DNA of 64,000 nt from Streptococcus anginosus (GTDB taxonomy: Bacteria; Bacillota; Bacilli; Lactobacillales; Streptococcaceae), in contig NZ_CP012719.1 in the NCBI RefSeq assembly GCF_001697145.1, forward strand, positions 1,708,501-1,772,500, read 5' to 3'. The notes beneath the pieces were generated by a model. The model had not been told where the DNA came from and made no database searches. It was given only the letters and a program-made list of their open reading frames with translations. Below are positions 7,917-19,962 of this stretch, piece by piece. The position numbers were made by a program, and so were the translations under genes. How positions within the stretch are numbered: the first letter of the stretch is position 1; every line of letters starts with the position of its first letter.

Positions 7917-8000
7917 TCCCTTCCTCTAAATTAACTATTTTTCAAAAGTGCTTAGCTTGTGTACAATAAAAAGTAAGAAATTTAGAAAGAGGCTTTTGAC

Positions 8001-9146
8001 ATGACACAATCAAAATTCCAGCTCGTTGGCTCCTTACTCCGCCCAGCCAACCTACTTGCCTACAAAAATAAAATCGAACATCGTGATGATATTCACTATC
8101 CATTTTACGACAGTTTTCCCGGCTATCTTGAAACGGAGACAGCAGAGATTAAAAAGATCATTGCTGATGAAAAGGCAAATGGTATTGATATTTTGACAGA
8201 TGGTGAATATTCTAAGTCCATGTGGCATTTAGACTTTGTTTGGGGTCTTAAAGGTATTGAACGCTATATTGCAGACCACGGTTACACTTTCCAAGATCAT
8301 GACGGCGGACAATACGAGACCCGCAAAGACATCGGTATCCGCATCACAGAACCTCTTTCAGGGAAGAATCATCATTTCTTAGACATTTACAAATTGCTCA
8401 AGGAAGAAGCTGGTGATACGCAAACAAAATTAACGATTTGGGGACCTGCGCATGCTTATACTGAACTGGCTATCTTTGACGGGCTGGCTGGCGATGATCA
8501 AGTTTACAAAACAAATGAAGAATTAAAGGCCGGTCTTATCAAGGCCTACAAAGAATTCTTGACAGAATATAAAGAAGTTGGCGGGGCCATCATCCAGTTT
8601 GATGATTGCCTTTGGGAACTTTTTGACGAATCAAATCCTGCTTCATTTTTTGCCGACGGTAATGCTGCGCTGGCTGATTTAGCTGATGAATTCATTGCGA
8701 TCAATAACGAGGTAGCTGATTACGGGCATCAATTAGGACTCAAAGTTTGGACACATAACTGCCGCGGAAATTATGAAAGCCGTTCTGCCTCAGGCGGAAC
8801 TTATGAAGCCATTGCGGAAAAATTCTTACGTGATCAACACTATGACCGCTTTTTCTTGGAATGGGACAGTGATGTATCTGGCGACTTGAAGGCTCTTGCT
8901 TCTCTTAAAGATAAAGATGCTGAGGTTGTTCTTGGACTCCTTTCCAGTAAGACAACTGATCTTGATGATGAAGAACGTGTGCTTCGTTTATTAGAACAAG
9001 CCAGCACCATCCTTCCTAAGGAACGTCTCCTGCTGTCACATCAATGCGGTTTTGCTTCCTGCGATTCAGGTAATGAACTAGCTATTCCACAACAATGGGC
9101 TAAAATCAAACAAGGTCAAGAAATCGCTAAAAAGTTTTGGGATTAA
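8001..9146 (+). CDS. MetE C-terminal-like methyltransferase (short, cobalamin-independent methionine synthase family)
   Basis: This 381-residue protein corresponds to the catalytic, zinc-binding barrel of MetE without its N-terminal half, like Bacillus YxjG/YxjH. Recognisable segments are LVGSLLRP at the start, VWTHNCRGNY, FFLEWDSDVSGD and the C-terminal LLLSHQCGFAS with the zinc-ligand Cys. The likely reaction is methyl transfer to homocysteine from an unidentified donor. A Met-box upstream supports induction under methionine limitation. It is monocistronic, with its own terminator. The start ATG follows AGAAAGAGG. Confidence 0.88.
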   Translation: MTQSKFQLVGSLLRPANLLAYKNKIEHRDDIHYPFYDSFPGYLETETAEIKKIIADEKANGIDILTDGEYSKSMWHLDFVWGLKGIERYIADHGYTFQDHDGGQYETRKDIGIRITEPLSGKNHHFLDIYKLLKEEAGDTQTKLTIWGPAHAYTELAIFDGLAGDDQVYKTNEELKAGLIKAYKEFLTEYKEVGGAIIQFDDCLWELFDESNPASFFADGNAALADLADEFIAINNEVADYGHQLGLKVWTHNCRGNYESRSASGGTYEAIAEKFLRDQHYDRFFLEWDSDVSGDLKALASLKDKDAEVVLGLLSSKTTDLDDEERVLRLLEQASTILPKERLLLSHQCGFASCDSGNELAIPQQWAKIKQGQEIAKKFWD

Positions 9147-9199
9147 GTTGTACGCGACAACAGCTCTTGTGACTATTTAGTGATCCCTTATAAAATGCG

Positions 9200-9231
9200 A
9201 GACAAACTTCTTTTTGAGGTTTGTCTTTTTG
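9200..9231 (+). terminator. Terminator of the MetE-like gene
   Basis: AGACAAAC pairs with GTTTGTCT across an 11-base loop, followed by TTTTT. Confidence 0.85.
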
Positions 9232-9389
9232 ATTTCCAGCAATAAATACCACTGAAAAAGAATACTATTAAAATGATTTCTCTATTGAGAAATTTTTAAG
9301 GTAAAAATAACAGAGAATTGCACTTGCACATTTTCTTTCTAATAACGTCTATGTTACAACTTTCAGTTCATCTGTTTAACATGAAAAAC

Positions 9390-9417
9390 GAGGCTGAGCA
9401 AAAAGTATCTCAGCCTC
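9390..9417. repeat. Stem-loop GAGGCTGAG/CTCAGCCTC
   Basis: A perfect 9-bp stem with a 10-base loop in the non-coding stretch 9232-9643. It has no long T-run on either side. Confidence 0.6.
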
Positions 9418-9444
9418 ATGCATTTATCGTTTAGCTTGCAAGAT

Positions 9445-9616
9445 GCAGTGGTTGGTTGAATAGCCTTATCCCTTGTTATACCGGCGATAGCGGCTATCCT
9501 AACCAACTGTGCGGAGGTGGGAGTAAAACAGTCCACTGGACTGTTTTAGGTCAGCAACTAGAAACTAGGACTTGCTGAAAAATCAAATTCTTCGAATGAC
9601 TGATTTTTTCCCACTC
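9445..9616. repeat. Composite streptococcal intergenic repeat (GTGGGA type), copy 1
   Basis: Two modules are joined. The first is a stem-loop bounded by GCAGTGGTTGGTTG and AACCAACTGTGC. The second runs from GTGGGA to TCCCAC and contains smaller stems (AAAACAGTCC/GGACTGTTTT). The same two motif types recur at 55742..55905, and the GTGGGA type at 40079..40136. It has no coding potential. Confidence 0.6.
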
Positions 9617-9643
9617 TCTATTTATAAGGAGCAAATTTATCAA

Positions 9644-11480
<1,837 letters not shown>

Positions 11481-11570
11481 TCACTTAATTATATTATAAT
11501 CTTAGACAAGAGTATTTTCTAACACAATTCTCTTATAAATTGGTATTATTCTACGAAAGAGGCAACACTT

Positions 11571-12440
11571 ATGGATCTGGGAACATTACACAAAGATATC
11601 GTTTACAAAAATCAAGGCACTCCTTATTCTCTCACACGAACTATTACAAAAAACGGTCAGCCGGACATTCTCTTTCATTGGCATACGGATGTTGAACTGG
11701 TTTATGTTCATGAGGGAACTGCGCAGTTTCACATTGATTATGATTACTTTAATAGTGAAGCAGGTGATATTATCCTGATTCGTCCCAATGCTCTTCACTC
11801 CATTCACCCGATTGAAAATCAACGCCACTATATGGATGCGATTAACTTTCATTTAGACTTAATGGGCTATTCTGCGATGGATCAAGCTAGTATTGAATAT
11901 TTGCAGCCACTTTATAATGGTCAGCTGGATTTTGTTCGTGTCATCAAGCCCAATCAGCCAGCCTATGCAGACATTCGGCAGTGTTTACTTGATGCCATGA
12001 AAACAGGCTATTATCGTACAGAGTATTTTGAATTTCAGCTCAAAGCCCAGCTCAACCAACTCTTTTTTCTCTTATTTGAAAATGGCTATGTGATTTCAAA
12101 AGAGCAATCTTTAGAAGGCTATCGCAAGGAAGAAAAAATCCGTACCATTATTGACTACATCGGAAGTCATTATCAAGAGGAGCTCACGATTGATCAGCTT
12201 GCTCAAATTTGTGGTTATAGCGATACCCATTTTATGAATTTCTTTAAGAAACATCTGGGTGTGTCTTGCATGGAATACGTGATTCAATTTCGCTTGCGAA
12301 AAGCGGCTGAACTCTTGCAACACTCTACCTTGCCCGTCCTAGAAATTGCTACACAGTCTGGCTTTAACAATCTCTCTAACTTCAATCGTCAGTTTAAAAA
12401 GTATTACCAAATAACTCCTAGTCAATATCGGAAAAAATAA
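11571..12440 (+). CDS. AraC-family transcriptional regulator
   Basis: This 289-residue protein has an N-terminal cupin sugar-sensing domain (HWHTDVELVYVHEGTAQFHI, GDIILIRPNALHSIHP). Its C-terminal double helix-turn-helix runs from about residue 190 (LTIDQLAQICGYSDTHFMNF to SGFNNLSNFNRQFKKYY). It is transcribed divergently from the phospho-beta-glucosidase gene across a 111-base gap, so it probably activates that gene in response to a sugar or glycoside. The HXXEE membrane protein gene follows 14 bases downstream. Confidence 0.9.
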   Translation: MDLGTLHKDIVYKNQGTPYSLTRTITKNGQPDILFHWHTDVELVYVHEGTAQFHIDYDYFNSEAGDIILIRPNALHSIHPIENQRHYMDAINFHLDLMGYSAMDQASIEYLQPLYNGQLDFVRVIKPNQPAYADIRQCLLDAMKTGYYRTEYFEFQLKAQLNQLFFLLFENGYVISKEQSLEGYRKEEKIRTIIDYIGSHYQEELTIDQLAQICGYSDTHFMNFFKKHLGVSCMEYVIQFRLRKAAELLQHSTLPVLEIATQSGFNNLSNFNRQFKKYYQITPSQYRKK

Positions 12441-12454
12441 CAAGGAGACATTCA

Positions 12455-13000
12455 ATGAAAGATACTATCTGGTTGTTTCCGCTACTATTCATTTTTCATG
12501 ATTTGGAAGAAATCATCGGCTTCATGCCGTGGATAGAACGAAACGAAAAACTGCTAGCGAAAAAAGCTGCTTTCATTCTAAATACCCACAAAGGCTTATC
12601 CACAGAAGGCTTCGCGCTAGCTGTGGCAGAGGAATTTGTCGTGGTACTCCTCGTCTCGTTCTTTGCTCTTATTTGCCACACTCGCCTACTTTATCTCATC
12701 TGGCTGGGCGGATTCGTCGCTTTTGCTCTTCATCTGGTGGTTCATATCCTGCAAGCTATCTGGATCAGGCGCTATATACCAGCTCTTGCAACCTCTATCC
12801 TGTGTTTACCTGTTAGCAGTATTATCATTTGGAAAACCACCACTTTACTTCATGTCAACACAGTTGAACTCCTCTTTTTCAGTCTCATTGGTATTCTCAT
12901 TGTCATCAGTAATCTCTTTTTTGCACTCTGGTTAGGGAGGCAGTTTTCTGGGTGGCTGAATAAGATTTTTTACAACTCGGAAAAAATTGAAAAACTTTAA
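12455..13000 (+). CDS. HXXEE-domain integral membrane protein
   Basis: This 181-residue protein has about five hydrophobic segments. The family motif HDLEE follows the first stretch (FPLLFIFHDLEEIIGFMPW). The function of HXXEE proteins is not known. The conserved His and Glu residues suggest an intramembrane metal site. The gene starts 14 bases after the AraC gene with AAGGAG in front, so the two are probably co-transcribed. Confidence 0.8.
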   Translation: MKDTIWLFPLLFIFHDLEEIIGFMPWIERNEKLLAKKAAFILNTHKGLSTEGFALAVAEEFVVVLLVSFFALICHTRLLYLIWLGGFVAFALHLVVHILQAIWIRRYIPALATSILCLPVSSIIIWKTTTLLHVNTVELLFFSLIGILIVISNLFFALWLGRQFSGWLNKIFYNSEKIEKL

Positions 13001-13086
13001 CATAAATGGTACACTAAAAATGTAAACGAATTCACAAAAATTAGAAATACGGCATTATAGTTTTGAGAAATAAGGGGGGAAGAATT

Positions 13087-13923
13087 ATGAAAAAAGTCAT
13101 ATACTCGTCAATTGTTTTCTTATTAGCCTTCATTGTGATTACTGCGTGTGTTCATGGAAACACAGCACCAGCAAAACCATCAGATACTGTTAAAGCCAAG
13201 CAAACACAACGTTCTCATTTTTCTGCCTCTCAACAAAATTCTTCTAGTTCAAGCCAGACAAGTTCTTCTCAAACCTCAACTGCTGGAGAAAACAATTCTT
13301 CAGCTACTAATAAAACAGTCCCCTCTGAATCTATAGATAGTACCGACCCAAAAAGTCATGTAGGAGGGGAAAAGGTTCAACTAAATATCTCTACAATTGT
13401 CCAACGACGGTGGAATTACTGCGCACCAGCAACCGTATCTATGATACTGGCAAGTCAAGGTCTTCAGGTTGACCAAGCCCAGCTAGCCAATGAAATGGGA
13501 ACAGATGAAACTTTTGGAACTCATAATAGCAATGCTATAAAAGTTTTAAATCGCCATTTGTTTGGCTACGATGTACCATCAGGAAATCAAGCAGGATATC
13601 GTTTAGCAACTGTAACCAATCCTAATTCTGATTCAGAAGATATGAGATTATTCAAAAAACGCCTGATTCAAAATATCAATGGCGGCTATCCAATGTACTA
13701 CACTTTCAATAATAGCAAAATATATCCCGGCAAAAGTGGAGAGCATAATGTTATCGGTGTAGGATATGTCTTAACAGAAGATGGTTCAGATGTTGCTTAT
13801 GTCTATTATTTAGATCCATCTTATTTAGTCCAAGATTCTGTTTATGGAGGGTTAAAAATTGTGAGTCCAGAAGAATTGCTAAATGCAATGGTAAGTTGTA
13901 CTGAACCAAATTATGCATGGTAA
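13087..13923 (+). CDS. Lipoprotein with a C39-like cysteine peptidase domain
   Basis: This protein of about 278 residues starts at 13087, directly after the strong site AGGGGGGAAG. An upstream in-frame start at 13063 lacks one. The signal peptide ends VITAC, a plausible lipobox. A Ser/Thr/Gln-rich linker follows, then a papain-like C39_2 domain with WNYCAPATVSMILASQG (Cys nucleophile), GEHNVIGVG (His) and YYLDPS (third residue). Related proteins are annotated as C39-family peptidases and are thought to act at the outer membrane face. The substrate is unknown. There is no ABC transporter nearby, so it is not a bacteriocin exporter's processing domain. Confidence 0.83.
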   Translation: MKKVIYSSIVFLLAFIVITACVHGNTAPAKPSDTVKAKQTQRSHFSASQQNSSSSSQTSSSQTSTAGENNSSATNKTVPSESIDSTDPKSHVGGEKVQLNISTIVQRRWNYCAPATVSMILASQGLQVDQAQLANEMGTDETFGTHNSNAIKVLNRHLFGYDVPSGNQAGYRLATVTNPNSDSEDMRLFKKRLIQNINGGYPMYYTFNNSKIYPGKSGEHNVIGVGYVLTEDGSDVAYVYYLDPSYLVQDSVYGGLKIVSPEELLNAMVSCTEPNYAW

Positions 13924-13960
13924 AAATCCTCTATACTATTGAATTTTACCAAAAACAAAA

Positions 13961-13999
13961 AGCCAGAAATTCTCAACGCAAGAATCTCTGGTCTTTTTT
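13961..13999. terminator. Bidirectional intrinsic terminator
   Basis: A stem CCAGAAATTCT/AGAATCTCTGG with T-runs on both strands lies between two convergent genes, the C39-like lipoprotein and the CapA-like protein. Confidence 0.85.
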
Positions 14000-14013
14000 C
14001 TAAAGGAATAAAC

Positions 14014-15279
14014 TTATTCGTTCCATTTCAAATTGACATGCTCATTCATTTCCTGATAAGCAGTGTCAATTCGTTCTTTGGTGGCTTGGTCTAGTTTGTC
14101 ACGGTATTTTCCACCTTCAATGAAATCTTCTAAAATATAGGTCTGATAGGTGTAGAGAGGATAGCCTTCTGGTGAATACGTTCCTTTCGCCACACGACTA
14201 ACCCAACTTGGATGCGCCTGTACTTTCTTGATAATCGTCCCTTTCTGTGATTTCTCAACTGTCACGTCCATGAGCACGCCGCGTTCTGTCCATTTTTTAT
14301 TTTCCACACCGTCCATCGTCTCAATACGCTGATTGGAGATGAAATTTCCCATAGAATAGATAATGAATTTCTTTTGTCCATTTTGTTCGACGACTTCTGA
14401 CGGCTCAACAACATGCGGATGCCCGCCGAAAATAATATCCGCTCCCCACTCAATCATCTTATGATAAAGAGTGACTTGTTCCTCCGTTGGCTCTAACTGG
14501 TATTCCACGCCCATTTGTGGCATGACAACGGTAATGTCAGCCTCTTTTTCGGCTCGCTCAATTTCTTTTTTCATCTTTTCTTCATTTAAATCCGACAAAT
14601 GATGATTATAGTCTGCATGAGAGATATTTTCCTCCAAGCCGTTAAACCCATAAGAATAAGCTAGAAGTGCAATTTTAATCCCATTTACTTTTTTAATGAC
14701 AAGTGACGATTTATCTCGATTTTCATGAGTGTAAACCCCAATTGGTGTAATGCCTTGTTTTTCAAAGGCCTCCGCTGTTGTGGTAACACCTTCCAATTGA
14801 GAATCTAAAATGTGATTGTGCGCCAAATCCACGACTTGATAACCAGCGTCTTTGATAGCGGATACCACCGACTCTGGTGCATTGAACAGTGGGTAGCCCG
14901 CCAAAGGATAATTTGGTCGAATCGTCCCTTCAAAGTCTCCTAATACCAAGTCCGCTTTTTTCAACCAAGATTTGACATATTGATAATTCTCTGTGAAATC
15001 ATACGTCCCGTCTGACTGTAAGGCGCTCATATATAGAAGATCATGATATAGCAGATCTCCGTTTGCCATGATACGAGCCGTCTGTACACCATTTGAGGAA
15101 GAAGATATTTTTTTCTTTTGTACAACACCTGTTTTTGCCGACTTTCCCTTAATCGTAATGCTATCGTTTATTTTTTCAGCTACTAAAATCACACTTGCTG
15201 CTACAAACACGGCGCAAAGCAAGCCTAAAATAAACTGCCAATTAGTTGCTGACTGTATTTTCCGTTCTGATCTTTTCAT
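14014..15279 (-). CDS. CapA-family protein (poly-gamma-glutamate synthesis/capsule-like, metallophosphatase fold)
   Basis: This is a 421-residue protein from the ATG at 15279, which has TAGGAGAG six bases upstream. One N-terminal membrane segment (FILGLLCAVFVAASVILVAE) anchors a PGA_cap domain with MANGDLLYHD, DLVLGDFEGTI, VVDLAHNHILD and GGHPHVVEP, the metal-binding signatures of this calcineurin-like family. The named family member CapA takes part in poly-gamma-glutamate capsule export, but streptococci lack the rest of that system, and none of its genes is nearby. An extracytoplasmic phosphoesterase is a fair reading. The gene is monocistronic. Confidence 0.85.
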   Translation of the reverse strand: MKRSERKIQSATNWQFILGLLCAVFVAASVILVAEKINDSITIKGKSAKTGVVQKKKISSSSNGVQTARIMANGDLLYHDLLYMSALQSDGTYDFTENYQYVKSWLKKADLVLGDFEGTIRPNYPLAGYPLFNAPESVVSAIKDAGYQVVDLAHNHILDSQLEGVTTTAEAFEKQGITPIGVYTHENRDKSSLVIKKVNGIKIALLAYSYGFNGLEENISHADYNHHLSDLNEEKMKKEIERAEKEADITVVMPQMGVEYQLEPTEEQVTLYHKMIEWGADIIFGGHPHVVEPSEVVEQNGQKKFIIYSMGNFISNQRIETMDGVENKKWTERGVLMDVTVEKSQKGTIIKKVQAHPSWVSRVAKGTYSPEGYPLYTYQTYILEDFIEGGKYRDKLDQATKERIDTAYQEMNEHVNLKWNE

Positions 15280-15346
15280 CTCCTGCTCTCCTATAGCTCT
15301 ATTGTAGCACAAAAAAGCAGACATGACGCAGGAAATGATAAATAAT

Positions 15347-15430
15347 AAAAAGGACGAGGCATGCTTGTAGTAGCTCTAGTTGATTTTTTCGACAACTGTT
15401 TAGAACTCTACAAGTTTTGCTTGTCCTTTT
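15347..15430 (-). terminator. Long hairpin terminator of bglP
   Basis: AAAAGGAC and GTCCTTTTT close a long imperfect stem with an inner CTTGTAG/CTACAAG pair. It begins 7 bases after the bglP stop, with a T-run at the end on the minus strand. Confidence 0.65.
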
Positions 15431-15436
15431 CTTAGA

Positions 15437-17371
<1,935 letters not shown>

Positions 17372-17425
17372 TTATTTTTTAGGTCAGCTGTGTTGTTGCA
17401 CATATAAATATAGAACAACGATAAC

Positions 17426-17518
17426 AAAAAAACCTAAACACATACCAAATAGAAAGTAGTTCCCCTACTTCATATCTCGTATTTGTCTAGGTTTTGCCTG
17501 CATGACCAGTAACAATCC
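17426..17518 (-). promoter_or_regulatory. LicT/BglG-type RAT antiterminator overlapping a terminator
   Basis: On the minus strand, GGATTGTTAC at 17518..17509 and GCAGGCAAAACCT ending at 17489 form a ribonucleic antiterminator that matches the BglG/LicT RAT layout. The 3' arm of the RAT overlaps the 5' arm of a terminator (AAAACCTAGACA paired with TGTTTAGGTTTT plus T-run, ending near 17426). The regulator bound to RAT would block the terminator and let bglP be transcribed when substrate is present. Confidence 0.88.
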
Positions 17519-17526
17519 ATGAATTA

Positions 17527-17563
17527 AGTATAACACAAGTTTCTAAAAATGCAAGCGGTTTCT
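17527..17563 (-). promoter_or_regulatory. bglP promoter with cre site
   Basis: TTGCAT (17554..17549), a 16-base spacer and TATACT (17532..17527) form the promoter. TGCAAGCGGTTTCT (17550..17563 on the plus strand) matches the cre consensus TGNAANCGNTNNCA except for the last base, and covers the -35 box. CcpA repression in rich sugar is expected. Confidence 0.75.
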
Positions 17564-19119
17564 AAAAGTTTTTTTAAAATTTGAAAAAATCGTTATCAAA
17601 CTAGAGATAGAGCTACCATTCAATAACGAAGTAAGACAATTAAAAAACTTTGATTGGATTATCACCAACCAAAGTTTCAGACTGAAGACAAACTTGCTTT
17701 TGTGGTTTGTCTTTTTTGATGTTCCTAATCTTTGCAGTAAAAAATGGGGATAAAACCAAATTTTCCAAAAATAAAAAGGCTTACCCGCCATTATTTTAAC
17801 CAATTTTTTGATATTTAAGCATGCCAAAGTCAGCCCAACCTTATCTTCCATTTTGGGCTTGCCTTTTTCTCGTGTATAACGTAAATTGTGATACTCCTTG
17901 GCTGTTCCAAAGAGTCGCTCAATCGTTTCTTTGCGTTTCTGATATAGCTCTTTCATCCCCCTACGGTGGCGGATATCTTCACAGATTTCCATCTCGTCCT
18001 TCCAAATATGACGGGTGACAACTTTCTGATGGTTTTGACTCTCTGTACAGATGGATAATAGAGGGCAGGTAACACAAATTTGGGGATCACTCTTGTACTC
18101 GCGATAGCCATCCCGAGTTGTAGTTCGGTAAGTTAATTCATGGTTTTCAGGACAAAGATAACAATCATAATACTCATCGTAAACAAAATCTTTAGGGCGA
18201 AGCTTCCCTTTGATGCCTCTTGGTCTGGTGTAAGGAAAAACAGGAGTGATGGTCTTTTCTAACAAAAACTTGGCAATACTTGGCGTCTTGTAACCTGAAT
18301 CAGCGATAAGAAATTGTGGACTGAAGAGCTCAAGTTTGGTAAAGAGCGCAGGAAAAGCCTGACTGTCATGGACATTGCCTGCCTCCACACTATAAGCGAG
18401 TACCCAGCCATGCTTATCACAAGCGACTTGGGCAGTGTAATAAGCAAAGACTTCTTTATGGTCACCCTTGTGAAACCAGCCGCTTTCTGGATCAGTCGTA
18501 GAGATTTTCTTCTCCTTAGCTTCGCTTTTTATGGCGGGCTTTAGCAACTTTTTTGCGTGTTTTTTCCTATCACAATCAATCTCAAATTCCAGTTGGTCAC
18601 TCATAAATTTAGCCTGTTGTACCACCATTTCCTTGCGGTACTTGTGATTGTTAGCGGCTGCCTTAATGTGCGTGCCATCTACAAAAATCTCACTTGGGTC
18701 AATTAAACCGGCCATCAGAGCTTGATGCAACACCTGATTAAAAATCTCAGAAATGACCTGTTTGTCTTGGAAACGCCGACTGTAATTCTTACCATAGGTT
18801 GTGAAATGAGGCACCTTATCATCCAAAGTCAAACCAAGAAACCAGCGATAAGCCGTATTCACCTCAATCTCTTTAATGGTTTGGCGCATAGAACGAATCC
18901 CATAGAAGCATTGAATCAGAGGAATCTTGACCAACATAACAGGGTCAAGACTGGGACGACCATTATCAGAACTATAGCTATCTTCCACTAAATCATAGAT
19001 GAAGTCAAAATCAATCACAGCCTCAATCTTACGAAGAAAGTGGTCTTCTGGGACGAGCTGGTCAAGCGTATAAAACCATATTGGTTACGGTTATAATCTG
19101 GTCTTTCTTTGTGAAACAT
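17543..19119 (-). pseudogene. IS1182-family transposase, frameshifted
   Basis: The frame from 19018 downward encodes a DDE transposase of the IS1182 group (YSSDNGRPSLDPVMLVKIPL at the N-terminus, FVDGTHIKAAANNHKYRK, IADSGYKTPSIAKFLLEKTI, and a C-terminal RRGMKELYQKRKETIERLFG). The proper start is the ATG at 19119 (MFHKERPDYNRNQYGF). After that residue one T is missing from a T-run near 19080, so the N-terminal 16 codons are out of frame with the rest. At the other end the frame runs through the terminal repeat, so the last 45 or so codons come from flanking DNA. It is therefore probably inactive unless frameshifting occurs. Confidence 0.85.
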
Positions 19120-19211
19120 AACAGCACCTCGCGAGCGTTTTCTTTATCGTAACACAAATCGAGAAGAAAAGCCCTTAGAAAATGAATTCTAAGAGCCTTG
19201 TCTTCAGTCTG
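17678..19211 (-). mobile_element. IS1182-family insertion sequence
   Basis: Terminal inverted repeats begin CAGACTGAAGAC at the left and end GTCTTCAGTCTG at the right. The element is flanked on both sides by the same 33-base sequence (17645..17677 and 19212..19244). That sequence is itself a hairpin and was probably the terminator of the cellobiose PTS operon. Duplication of a palindromic target is consistent with this family. Confidence 0.8.
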
Positions 19212-19244
19212 AAACTTTGATTGGATTATCACCAACCAAAGTTT
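19212..19244 (-). terminator. Cellobiose PTS operon terminator, duplicated by the IS insertion
   Basis: Minus strand AAACTTTGGTTGG and CCAATCAAAGTTT pair across a 7-base loop. An identical copy lies at 17645..17677 on the other side of the IS. Confidence 0.6.
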
Positions 19245-19274
19245 TGATTTATAAGAATGTGTAAAACCGTTTTT

Positions 19275-19598
19275 TTACTTCATCTCATTTGCCAGCCGCT
19301 CGTACACATCAACGACTTCTTTTGCCAAGTCAATGAAAGTCAAACTTGTCATCAAATGATCCTGAGCATGCACCATCAAAAGACTAAGCTCAATCTTTTC
19401 ACCTTGAGCTTCCTGTGTCAGCATTTCGGTTTGAGATTTATGAGCTGATATTAAATCCTTGTTAGCTAATTTTAATTTTTCACGCGCTTCTTCAAAACAG
19501 CCTTTTTTAGCTTTTTGAATCGCTTCAAAAGCATTGCTCTTTGCCTCGCCACCATACATAATGAGGGACATGATACTTTCTAAATTTGAATTTTCCAT
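19275..19598 (-). CDS. PTS cellobiose/lactose-family EIIA
   Basis: This 107-residue all-helical protein of the Lac family carries the phosphohistidine in LLMVHAQDHLMTS. It takes phosphate from HPr and passes it to the EIIB encoded just upstream (9-base gap). It is the last gene of a four-gene operon (EIIC, DUF7916-like, EIIB, EIIA). Cellobiose or a related beta-glucoside is the probable substrate of the system. Confidence 0.9.
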   Translation of the reverse strand: MENSNLESIMSLIMYGGEAKSNAFEAIQKAKKGCFEEAREKLKLANKDLISAHKSQTEMLTQEAQGEKIELSLLMVHAQDHLMTSLTFIDLAKEVVDVYERLANEMK

Positions 19599-19607
19599 AT
19601 CGAACCT

Positions 19608-19928
19608 CTAGCCTCCGATCAGTTCCTCAGCTAATGCCAATACCTTTGAACCATTCATCATGCCATAATCCACCATTGGGATAACTCCAATTGGAATGTT
19701 TTTATCCTTCAATTTTTCCGTAAATTGCTCTAATAGATACCGAACTTGCGGTCCTAATAACAAAACATCTACTTTTTTCTCCAAAATTATATCGTCCACT
19801 TCTTGAGCTGGGACTGCAAAAATCTCTGCATCTAATCCTTTTTCATCTGCCGCAGCTTGCATTTTTGTCACAAGCAAGCTGGTACTCATGCCCGCAGCAC
19901 ATGCTAACATAATGGTTGTTTTAGCCAT
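19608..19928 (-). CDS. PTS cellobiose-family EIIB
   Basis: This 106-residue Lac-family EIIB has the P-loop-like active site MLACAAGMSTSLLVTKM, with phosphocysteine at residue 10. It receives phosphate from EIIA and gives it to the sugar on EIIC. It lies between EIIA and the DUF7916-like gene, with a 34-base gap to the latter. Confidence 0.92.
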   Translation of the reverse strand: MAKTTIMLACAAGMSTSLLVTKMQAAADEKGLDAEIFAVPAQEVDDIILEKKVDVLLLGPQVRYLLEQFTEKLKDKNIPIGVIPMVDYGMMNGSKVLALAEELIGG

Positions 19929-19962
19929 GTTTACTCCTTCTATTTTATCAAATAATTACTTC

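Noticed and set aside
17543-17677. C-terminal extension of the IS1182 transposase
   Set aside because: These codons lie beyond the inverted repeat in flanking DNA and overlap the bglP promoter, so they are accidental read-through.
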